Source: Cytophagales bacterium (lineage in GTDB: Bacteria > Bacteroidota > Bacteroidia > Cytophagales > Cyclobacteriaceae). Taken from it: 5,978 nucleotides of DNA. The DNA lies in the NCBI GenBank assembly GCA_020063545.1, contig JAGUUF010000185.1, forward strand, positions 1 to 5,978, given 5' to 3'. This document shows positions 1-5,629 of the stretch, one piece after another. Each line of letters opens with the position of its first letter. Position 1 is the stretch's first letter. Under the pieces are notes generated by a model, which did not search any database, was not told the DNA's origin, and worked only from the letters and a program-made list of their open reading frames with translations. The position numbers and the translations under genes are program-made.

Positions 1-35
1 GTATCGGGGGGCGTGAGCGGGTTTTAAAGAATACG

Positions 36-1211
36 TCAACCAATAACGCCCGAACCCACCAGCTCCTCCCCATTGTACCACGCCACAAACTGGCCGGGCG
101 TAATGGCCTTTTGCGGTTTGTCGAAAATGATATAAAGCCCTTCTTTCTTTTTGTGAAGGGTGCAGGGTTCCAATGCCTGGCGGTAGCGGATTCGTGCCAG
201 ATAGTTCATGGATTCTCCTTCAGCCAGGCTCAGGTCTTCCCGTACCCAATGCTCATCGGCAGCCGGAATAAATAAGCCTTTGCGGTAAAGGCCGGGATGG
301 CCTTCGCCCATGCCCATGTACAAAACATTGTTCACCGTATCGGTGCCAATCACGAACAAAGGCTTTGGCTGGCCGCCAATGTTTAAGCCCTTGCGCTGCC
401 CAATCGTATAAAAATGCGCTCCGCTATGCTCACCCACCACTTCGCCATATTCCGGCAGGTAGGCATACGGCCTGGTTAAGGATGGTAAATCATCCATGCT
501 GTGACCGTTGGTGTACACCGCAGCCGTTTCCGGAATTGCAATGGCCTTACCCTTTTTGGGTTCAAGCTGCTGTTGTAAAAAATCCGGCAGATGTACTTTG
601 CCAACAAAGCAGAGGCCTTGTGAATCTTTTTTTCCGGCTGTAGCCAGCCCTGCGCGCCTGGCTATTTCGCGAACCTCGGGTTTCAGCAATTCGCCAACGG
701 GAAAGAGCGCCTTTGAAAGTTGATGCTGCGTAAGCTGGCACAGAAAATAGCTCTGATCTTTGTTGGGGTCCTTACCGGCCAAAAGGCGGTACACGGTTTT
801 TCCGTTAATGCTGACTTCGTTTTTGCGGGCGTAATGGCCGGTGGCCACGTAGTCGGCACCCAGTTTCAGCGCTTCTTTTAAAAAAATATCAAACTTGATT
901 TCGCGGTTGCAGAGCACATCGGGGTTGGGTGTGCGGCCCCGCTGGTACTCTGCAAACATGTAATCCACAATGCGTGCTTTGTATTCCCTGCTCAGGTCAA
1001 TAGCCTGGAAGGGGATACCCAGGTGTTGCGCTACAATCATGGCATCGTTGCTGTCGTCAAGCCAGGGGCATTCGGTGCTTATGGTTACAGAATCGTCATG
1101 CCAGTTTTTCATAAACATGCCAATGACGTCATAGCCCTGCTCTTTTAACAGGTAAGCGGCTACGCTGGAATCAACCCCGCCCGATAACCCGACTACAACC
1201 CGTTTTTTCAT
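36..1211 (-). CDS. mnmA: tRNA-specific 2-thiouridylase MnmA
   Basis: MnmA uses ATP to activate U34 in the anticodon of Lys, Glu and Gln tRNAs, then replaces its 2-oxygen with sulfur; it acts in the cytoplasm and takes sulfur from a relay fed by a cysteine desulfurase. Seen in the 391-residue product: the PP-loop SGGVDSS at residues 10-16, the first catalytic cysteine in PNPDVLCNREIKF (Cys101), the second in SQGLCFVG (Cys201), the tRNA-binding GQRKGL near 271, and the C-terminal beta-barrel ending in FVAWYNGEELVGSGVIG. These cysteines correspond to E. coli Cys102 and Cys199. The chain is about 25-30 residues longer than the E. coli enzyme, because of an insertion at about 222-266 that I recognise from Bacteroidota MnmA. 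The ATG places MKKRVVVGLSGG at the normal family start. The gene is divergent from the dcw operon and appears to have its own promoter. Nothing is missing or broken. Confidence 0.97.
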   Translation of the reverse strand: MKKRVVVGLSGGVDSSVAAYLLKEQGYDVIGMFMKNWHDDSVTISTECPWLDDSNDAMIVAQHLGIPFQAIDLSREYKARIVDYMFAEYQRGRTPNPDVLCNREIKFDIFLKEALKLGADYVATGHYARKNEVSINGKTVYRLLAGKDPNKDQSYFLCQLTQHQLSKALFPVGELLKPEVREIARRAGLATAGKKDSQGLCFVGKVHLPDFLQQQLEPKKGKAIAIPETAAVYTNGHSMDDLPSLTRPYAYLPEYGEVVGEHSGAHFYTIGQRKGLNIGGQPKPLFVIGTDTVNNVLYMGMGEGHPGLYRKGLFIPAADEHWVREDLSLAEGESMNYLARIRYRQALEPCTLHKKKEGLYIIFDKPQKAITPGQFVAWYNGEELVGSGVIG

Positions 1212-1243
1212 GTATTGAGAAGCATTTTCCTTTTAATCAAATG

Positions 1244-1251
1244 CAAAGATA
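1244..1251 (-). promoter_or_regulatory. Possible -7 promoter element for mnmA
   Basis: Read on the minus strand this is TATCTTTG, a full match to the Bacteroidota -7 consensus TAnnTTTG. It lies about 33 bases before the mnmA start codon, which would give a short leader of roughly 25 bases. The -33 half is weak: the nearest upstream TTG on that strand is about 30 bases away (complement of 1282-1284), beyond the usual 17-23 base spacing. The call therefore rests on the -7 match and its position only. Confidence 0.45.
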
Positions 1252-1312
1252 CTAGACCTGTGTTTGGAAGGAAGGAGGTATCAAAAGCCAGAATTATCCC
1301 ATATAATGCAAA

Positions 1313-1342
1313 AAAGTGGTTGAAAGTGGTTGAAAGTGGTTA
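1313..1342 (+). promoter_or_regulatory. MraZ box: three 10-base direct repeats
   Basis: Three adjacent copies of AAAGTGGTTG start at 1313, 1323 and 1333; the third ends in A instead of G. The 10-base period is about one helical turn, so successive copies face the same side of the DNA. Repeats of this kind before mraZ are the known binding sites of MraZ: TGGGN with 5-base spacers in E. coli, and AAAGTG(T/G)N3 in Mycoplasma gallisepticum. The sequence here fits the second form very well. Inferred: MraZ oligomers bind here and control the operon. The -33 promoter element falls at the junction of the second and third repeats, so binding should block RNA polymerase. Confidence 0.88.
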
Positions 1343-1359
1343 AAAAATACTTATGTTTG
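1330..1359 (+). promoter_or_regulatory. Bacteroidota-type promoter of mraZ and the dcw operon
   Basis: TTG at 1330-1332 and TATGTTTG at 1352-1359 are separated by 19 bases, matching the Bacteroidota primary sigma consensus TTG-N(17-23)-TAnnTTTG. Transcription should begin a few bases downstream, around 1364-1367, leaving a leader of roughly 20-25 bases before the mraZ start at 1389. The leader contains the purine run AAGGAAAGGA (about 1366-1374). The -33 part lies inside the MraZ boxes. The promoter assignment is by motif and spacing only. Confidence 0.7.
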
Positions 1360-1388
1360 TTATCAAGGAAAGGACAACCACTACGTCA

Positions 1389-1829
1389 ATGACCTTTTTC
1401 ACCAGTGAATATGAGAGTAAGCTCGATGCCAAGGGCAGGTTGGTACTGCCTTCGCGTGTCAAAGCCCAACTTCCCGAAGGGGATAGCGAACTGGTTTTGC
1501 GCAGGGGCTTTGAGCGTTGCCTCATACTCTACCCCATGGTGGAATTCAAAAAGGTGTTCTCCAAAATTTCCGGACTGAGCGAGTTTAACGAGGAGTACCG
1601 AACCCTCCAGCGCAACTTCTTTAGTGGCACTGCTACGCTTGAGTTGGATGGCAACGGCCGGTTTTTACTCCCCAAAAACATGCTGACCTATGCGCAGATC
1701 GAAAAGGATGTGATGCTGGTAGGCATGGGCAACAAAGTCGAAATCTGGAATCCCGGACTTTATGAGAAGCACCTGATTACTGACCCAAGTGAGTTGTCGA
1801 AGCTGGCGCAGAAATACCTGGATGAATAG
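1389..1829 (+). CDS. mraZ: Transcriptional regulator MraZ
   Basis: MraZ is the DNA-binding regulator of the dcw cluster and forms ring-shaped oligomers that recognise short direct repeats before its own gene. The 146-residue product has two AbrB/SpoVT-like halves, each with the family DxxxR motif: DAKGR at residues 13-17 (followed by LVLPS) and DGNGR at 87-91 (followed by FLLPK). Its length is normal for the family. The reading frame is open back to an ATG at 1353, which would add 12 residues (MFVIKERTTTTS). I chose 1389 because family members begin at the M-x-F-F-T-x-E-Y-E block, as MTFFTSEYE does here, and because the 1353 ATG lies inside the -7 promoter element, so it would not be in the transcript. 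It is the first gene of the operon and probably represses it through the boxes at 1313-1342. Confidence 0.95.
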   Translation: MTFFTSEYESKLDAKGRLVLPSRVKAQLPEGDSELVLRRGFERCLILYPMVEFKKVFSKISGLSEFNEEYRTLQRNFFSGTATLELDGNGRFLLPKNMLTYAQIEKDVMLVGMGNKVEIWNPGLYEKHLITDPSELSKLAQKYLDE

Positions 1830-1859
1830 CTACGAGCCATGAGTTATAAGCTTCGGGAA

Positions 1860-1866
1860 ATGACTG
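1860..1866 (+). repeat. Upstream copy of 7-base direct repeat ATGACTG
   Basis: ATGACTG sits directly before the start codon of the four-helix-bundle gene, and an identical copy at 2220-2226 forms the start of rsmH. The copies are exactly 360 bases apart and bracket the gene. This is compatible with a target-site duplication from an insertion at the original rsmH start. A 7-base match chosen after the fact is weak evidence, so the duplication reading is inference. Confidence 0.4.
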
Positions 1867-2223
1867 ATGAAAAATTTTAAGAAGCTAAAAATATGGCAGA
1901 AAGGTATGGAACTGGTATCGCTAACATACAAGTTGGCTGGTGAACTCCCTAAACAGGAGCAATTTGGTTTACAGAGTCAGATTACCAGAGCAGCGGTTTC
2001 AATTCCTTCAAACATTGCAGAAGGCAGTGCGAAGAATAGTAAAAAGGAGTACGTGTTGTTTCTTGAATATTCGCTGGGCTCAGCTTATGAACTGGAAACA
2101 CAGGTGCTCATCATTGACATGCTGAGTTATGGTGATGGCAAGCTGAGGATGGAGTTGCTTGCAAGTATTGATGAAGAGCAGAAAATGCTCCAGTCATTTA
2201 TCCAAGTAGTTAAGAAGGGATGA
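1867..2223 (+). CDS. Four-helix-bundle protein, S23/IVP (Avd-like) family
   Basis: The 118-residue product is recognisable as the four-helix-bundle family first described as the protein encoded in 23S rRNA intervening sequences; Avd, the accessory protein of diversity-generating retroelements, is a structural relative. Family signatures seen: FKKLKIWQKGMEL at residues 4-16, FGLQSQITRAAVSIPSN at 33-49 followed by IAEG, and EYSLGSAYELETQV at 67-80. Four amphipathic helices are plausible at about 6-25, 33-54, 57-85 and 94-116; there is no signal peptide or membrane segment. Relatives form basic pentamers thought to bind nucleic acid, but the function of stand-alone members is unknown. No reverse transcriptase, template repeat or rRNA is nearby, so a retroelement role is unsupported. 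It lies 37 bases after mraZ and its stop overlaps the rsmH start (ATGA). GC is about 41% (148 of 360 bases counted), against about 52% at the start of rsmH, suggesting later acquisition. Confidence 0.9.
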   Translation: MKNFKKLKIWQKGMELVSLTYKLAGELPKQEQFGLQSQITRAAVSIPSNIAEGSAKNSKKEYVLFLEYSLGSAYELETQVLIIDMLSYGDGKLRMELLASIDEEQKMLQSFIQVVKKG

Positions 2224-2226
2224 CTG
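2220..2226 (+). repeat. Downstream copy of 7-base direct repeat ATGACTG
   Basis: This copy supplies the rsmH start codon and, one base out of step, the TGA stop of the four-helix-bundle gene. It matches 1860-1866 exactly. If the upstream gene is an insertion, this is the original rsmH start, and the inserted gene ends by borrowing a stop from it. Confidence 0.4.
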
Positions 2227-3149
2227 GCAACTCGCAACCAGGAGCTGGCGGCTACCACAAACCAGTTATGGTAAACGAATGCATCCATGCACTTCAGCTA
2301 AAACCTGATGGCGTATATGTCGATGCGACTTTCGGTGGTGGGGGGCATAGCCTGGCGATGTTGGAACACATTAAAGGCGGTAGGTTGATTGCCTTCGACC
2401 AGGATGAAGATGCCGCGCGTGAGGCAGAAAAAATCACGCACCGTTCTTTCACATTCTGTCACGCCAATTTCAGGTACCTGAAGAAGTTTTTGAAACTGAA
2501 CGGAGTGAAGCAGGTTAACGGCATTCTGGCCGATCTTGGCATTTCATCGCACCAGATTGACGAACCCGCACGCGGTTTTTCAACCCGGTATGATGGCCCG
2601 CTGGATATGCGGATGGACACCGGCAGTCCTGCAACCGCTGCTGACGTTTTGAACCGGTATACAGAAGCTGACCTGCACCGGATCCTAGGCTTATACGGTG
2701 AGGTACGCAATGCCCGCACGGTAGCCAAAGCCATTGTTCAGGAGCGTGCGGTTAAACCGTTTAGCCGCACAGAAGACTTGAAGAAACTTCTTACCCGGTA
2801 TGCTCCGAAAGGAAAGGAGAATAAATACTTCGCCCAGGTGTTTCAGGCGCTGCGCATTGAAGTGAATAGCGAGATGCAGGCCCTTGAAGATTTTTTGCAC
2901 CAGGCGGGCGAAGTGCTGGTAAAAGGCGGCAGGCTGGTGGTGCTGTCGTATCACTCGCTGGAAGACAGGATGGTAAAGAATTTTATAAACAAGGGAAAGG
3001 TGTACGGAGAAGCCGAAAAGGATTTCTTCGGAAACGTACTGAAACCCTTTGAAGCGGTAAACCGGAAGCCGGTTGAAGCATCGGAGGAGGAACTAAAGGA
3101 AAATAAACGTGCACGCAGTGCAAAATTGAGAGTAGCAGTAAAATTATAA
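2220..3149 (+). CDS. rsmH: 16S rRNA (cytosine(1402)-N(4))-methyltransferase RsmH
   Basis: RsmH (formerly MraW) transfers a methyl group from S-adenosylmethionine to N4 of C1402 in the ribosomal P site, tuning decoding. The 309-residue product is full length. Motifs seen: YHKPVMVNE at 12-20, the SAM-binding DATFGGGGHS at 35-44, GILADLGISS at 101-110, RGFSTRYDGPLDMRMD at 118-133, QALRIEVNSE at 208-217, VVLSYHSLEDRMVKNF at 240-255 and the C-terminal RARSAKLR at 297-304. The first 11 residues (MTGNSQPGAGG) lie before the conserved core and are poor in conserved positions. The start overlaps the previous stop as ATGA, with the purine run AAGAAGGG directly before it, so translation is probably coupled to the four-helix-bundle gene. 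RsmH is a standard dcw member normally found directly after mraZ; here one gene separates them. Confidence 0.97.
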   Translation: MTGNSQPGAGGYHKPVMVNECIHALQLKPDGVYVDATFGGGGHSLAMLEHIKGGRLIAFDQDEDAAREAEKITHRSFTFCHANFRYLKKFLKLNGVKQVNGILADLGISSHQIDEPARGFSTRYDGPLDMRMDTGSPATAADVLNRYTEADLHRILGLYGEVRNARTVAKAIVQERAVKPFSRTEDLKKLLTRYAPKGKENKYFAQVFQALRIEVNSEMQALEDFLHQAGEVLVKGGRLVVLSYHSLEDRMVKNFINKGKVYGEAEKDFFGNVLKPFEAVNRKPVEASEEELKENKRARSAKLRVAVKL

Positions 3150-3150
3150 C

Positions 3151-3156
3151 GGAGGT
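3151..3156 (+). promoter_or_regulatory. Perfect Shine-Dalgarno site before the ftsL-like gene
   Basis: GGAGGT lies six bases before the ATG at 3163 and begins one base after the rsmH stop. It is a full complement of the 16S rRNA 3' tail core at ideal spacing. Bacteroidota rarely use such sites, and none of the other plus-strand genes here has one as good. It supports the 3163 start and suggests this gene, the only one here without an overlapping or closely coupled upstream stop, recruits ribosomes independently. Confidence 0.7.
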
Positions 3157-3162
3157 TAGGTT

Positions 3163-3546
3163 ATGGCCGACAATACAATCAGAATAGAACCCAAATCGAA
3201 GAGTTCGAGCGCAGGGAGCGGCTTGTTTTCATTTATTGAGCGCAGGCTGAAGTTTGAAAACTATTTTGAAGAAGGTTTCCCGGTTCAGCATCTTCCCCGG
3301 ATTGCATTTGTGATGATGCTCGGGTTGTTCTACATCGGCAATACCCATTATGCCGACAAAACCGTGAGGCGCATTAACGAGTTGCAGGCGGAGGTAGAGG
3401 ATTTGCGCGCAGATTACACCACCACCAAGGCCGACCTCATGTTTGCCAGCAAGCAAAGTGAAGTGGCCAGAAAAGTTAGCCAGTATGGGCTGAAAGAAAG
3501 TTTAAAACCTCCGTACAAAATCGCTGTGGATAAAGATGAATATTAA
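3163..3546 (+). CDS. ftsL: FtsL-like cell division protein
   Basis: The 127-residue product has the bitopic FtsL layout: a cytoplasmic N-terminus of about 43 residues, one membrane segment at about 44-58 (LPRIAFVMMLGLFYIG), then a periplasmic heptad-like coiled coil at about 63-105 (RRINELQAEVEDLRADY) and a short tail. In other bacteria FtsL pairs with FtsB and FtsQ and activates the FtsW-FtsI septal synthase. FtsL diverges strongly in sequence, so the call rests on topology, size and its place between rsmH and ftsI; the FxxYFEEGFP stretch at 31-40 and the following HLPRI resemble Bacteroidota members of this group as I know them. Serine-rich residues 13-19 suggest a flexible N-terminal tail. 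The 3' end overlaps ftsI by 11 bases, indicating coupled translation of the two partners. Confidence 0.85.
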   Translation: MADNTIRIEPKSKSSSAGSGLFSFIERRLKFENYFEEGFPVQHLPRIAFVMMLGLFYIGNTHYADKTVRRINELQAEVEDLRADYTTTKADLMFASKQSEVARKVSQYGLKESLKPPYKIAVDKDEY

Positions 3547-5629
3547 GCAATCCATATTGCTGCGTGTTCGGGTAGCCTTTCTGTTTGTGCTGCTCTTTGC
3601 TCTGGCTGTAGTCGCACGGATAGCCCATGTGCAGGTGATTGAAGGCGAAAAGTGGGCAGCCATGGGCGAACAGATTTCGTTCGACTACAAAAAAGTTAAG
3701 GCAACGAGGGGAAACATCTATTCCGATAACGGAAGTTTGCTGGCCACTTCGCTGCCGTTTTATAAAGTAGCCTTCGATGCAACACTGCCCAAAGAAGATG
3801 TTTTTCGCAAGGGCGTTGATTCACTGGCACGTTTGCTGGCGTCATTTTACAAAGACAAAACCTGGCTTGACTATAAGCGTACGCTCCTGGATGCCCGCGA
3901 GTCGGGCCGCCAGTACATCATTCTGAACCGGAAGCAGATCGACTACCAGGATAAGAAGATGATGCTCACCTGGCCCATCTTCCGTGAAGGCCGGCTTAAG
4001 GGTGGCGTGATCTTCGAAAAAATGGATGTGCGCTACAGGCCGTTTTCGAATTTGAGCCGGAGGACCATTGGGTTTGTAAACGAAAACGAGAAAGGTGCCG
4101 GGCTGGAATATAGCTTTAACCAGCAGCTTGGCGGTAAAGACGGATACGCTTACTACCAGAAAATTGCCGGGGGCATCTGGAAGCCCGTGTTCGATGCCAA
4201 CAATGTTAAGGCGGTTAACGGGCTGGATATCCAAACCACACTCGATATTAACCTGCAGGATGTTGCCGAAACGGCCTTACATAAAGCCATGGCTCAGCAC
4301 CGGGCTGATGACGGCCTCGTTGTGGTGATGGAAGTGCAAACCGGAGAGGTAAAGGCCATCAGCAACCTGAGCAGCGATGGTAACGGCAATTTTTATGAAA
4401 AATTCAACTTCGCTACGGGCGGCTTGTTCGAACCCGGTTCAACCTTTAAGCTGGTAACGATGATAGCGCTGCTGGAAGACAGCAACGTTGACCTGGCCGA
4501 CAGCATAGATACCGGAAAAGGTGAGACCATTTTTTATAAAAAGTACCGCGTACGCGATCACGAAGAAGGTGGCCTTGGAAAGATTACGGTTCGCGAGGCG
4601 TTCGAACATTCCTCCAATGTGGCGATGGCCAAACTGGTTGATAAAAATTTTGGTGTACGCCCGCAGCGCTACCTTGATCATGTTGAACGGCTTAAACTAA
4701 ACAAACCCCTCGGCCTGCAAATTACAGGTGAGCCAACGCCTAAGTTCAATTATCCTGGCCAGAAAGGATGGAGCGGCATCAGCCTACCCTGGATGGCCTA
4801 CGGCTATGGTATTGAAATAACACCGCTGCACACGCTGAGCCTGTACAATGCGGTGGCCAACAGTGGCAAAATGATTAAGCCGGTTTTCGTAAAGTCTGTT
4901 AACCAGGCCGATCGTGTTAAGGAACGTTTCCGCACCGAAGTAATGGTAAGTAAAATTTGTTCGGAGCGCACGCTGAACAAATTAAAGCTTTTGCTGGAAG
5001 GTGTGGTTGAAAGCGGAACGGCAAAAAACATTAAAGGAACGCACTACCGGATTGCCGGTAAAACCGGAACTGCCCAGATATTGGAGAACGGGCAGTACAC
5101 CAAAAAATACATTACATCATTTGTCGGGTATTTTCCTGCACACAACCCTAAATACTCGGCAATGGTGCTTATTAAAAATCCGCGCGGCTGGCAGCAATAT
5201 GGAAGCAATGTGGCTGCACCGGTGTTCAAAGAAATAGCCGATAACATTTATGCGCGCGATCTGAACATACACTTGGCCATGGAAAAGAAAACCTACCGGG
5301 AGCCCGGATTATTCCCGGTTATCCGTGCCGGCAACCAGGAAGAGCTTACCATGCTGTGCAACGAACTGGGAATTTCCAATCATTCGAAGAGCGAAGAGTC
5401 ATGGGTGCGTGCGGTAAAGAACGGTGATGCTGTTAACTGGAAAGCCAACACGGTTGGTAACGGAATCGTGCCCGATGTTATGGGCATGACCTTCCGCGAT
5501 GCCCTGTACCTGCTGGAGCAGGCCGGGCTCATGGTGTGGTATGAAGGTACCGGCCGCGTGCAAAGCCAGTCGCTGGCCCCGGGCGGAAGGGTATCGAAAG
5601 GCGAGCGTGTTTACATAAAACTGGGATAA
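3536..5629 (+). CDS. ftsI: Septal peptidoglycan transpeptidase FtsI (PBP3-type, class B) with C-terminal PASTA domain
   Basis: FtsI cross-links peptidoglycan at the division septum as the transpeptidase partner of the glycosyltransferase FtsW. The 697-residue product has a membrane anchor at about 11-29, the class B dimerisation/pedestal region beginning with TRGNIYSDNG (57-66), and the penicillin-binding domain. Its three active-site motifs are intact: STFK (302-305, Ser302 the nucleophile), SSN (359-361) and KTG (509-511, in AGKTGTAQ). The C-terminus, about 645-697 (VPDVMGMTFRDALYLLEQAG onward), is a PASTA domain, a fold that in other proteins binds muropeptides or stabilises the transpeptidase; this makes the protein about 100 residues longer than E. 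coli FtsI (588 residues). It resembles SpoVD/PBP2x-type enzymes in layout, but context favours the vegetative division role. The start is supported by the overlap with ftsL and by the membrane segment following directly. Confidence 0.96.
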   Translation: MNIKQSILLRVRVAFLFVLLFALAVVARIAHVQVIEGEKWAAMGEQISFDYKKVKATRGNIYSDNGSLLATSLPFYKVAFDATLPKEDVFRKGVDSLARLLASFYKDKTWLDYKRTLLDARESGRQYIILNRKQIDYQDKKMMLTWPIFREGRLKGGVIFEKMDVRYRPFSNLSRRTIGFVNENEKGAGLEYSFNQQLGGKDGYAYYQKIAGGIWKPVFDANNVKAVNGLDIQTTLDINLQDVAETALHKAMAQHRADDGLVVVMEVQTGEVKAISNLSSDGNGNFYEKFNFATGGLFEPGSTFKLVTMIALLEDSNVDLADSIDTGKGETIFYKKYRVRDHEEGGLGKITVREAFEHSSNVAMAKLVDKNFGVRPQRYLDHVERLKLNKPLGLQITGEPTPKFNYPGQKGWSGISLPWMAYGYGIEITPLHTLSLYNAVANSGKMIKPVFVKSVNQADRVKERFRTEVMVSKICSERTLNKLKLLLEGVVESGTAKNIKGTHYRIAGKTGTAQILENGQYTKKYITSFVGYFPAHNPKYSAMVLIKNPRGWQQYGSNVAAPVFKEIADNIYARDLNIHLAMEKKTYREPGLFPVIRAGNQEELTMLCNELGISNHSKSEESWVRAVKNGDAVNWKANTVGNGIVPDVMGMTFRDALYLLEQAGLMVWYEGTGRVQSQSLAPGGRVSKGERVYIKLG

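Noticed and set aside
1..35. Possible terminator after mnmA
   Set aside because: The 35 bases after the stop contain no convincing GC-rich stem followed by a T run on the minus strand; the sequence ends too soon to judge.
365..723. Plus-strand reading frames opposite mnmA (365-643 and 508-723)
   Set aside because: They lie inside a strongly conserved gene on the other strand, have no recognisable motifs or start context, and are antisense shadows.
1272..1280. AAGGAGGT, a full Shine-Dalgarno match in the mnmA-mraZ spacer
   Set aside because: The nearest plus-strand ATG (1306) is 26 bases away and opens only five codons; the site lies upstream of the proposed operon promoter and would not be transcribed.
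1302..1307. TATAAT, a perfect E. coli-type -10 box just before the MraZ boxes
   Set aside because: There is no TTGACA-like partner 17 bases upstream, and the Bacteroidota primary sigma factor uses TAnnTTTG, which is present at a better position at 1352-1359.
1849..1886. Inverted pair AGCTTC (1849-1854) and GAAGCT (1881-1886) around the four-helix-bundle start codon
   Set aside because: A six-base stem with a 26-base loop is weak and expected by chance; it has no run of T and no support as a terminator or attenuator.
1867..2223. Diversity-generating retroelement, suggested by the Avd-like fold
   Set aside because: No reverse transcriptase, template/variable repeat pair or target protein gene is in the window; the family has many stand-alone members.
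3842..4234. 130-codon minus-strand frame opposite ftsI
   Set aside because: It lies fully within a clear ftsI frame with conserved family sequence, and its translation shows no known motif.
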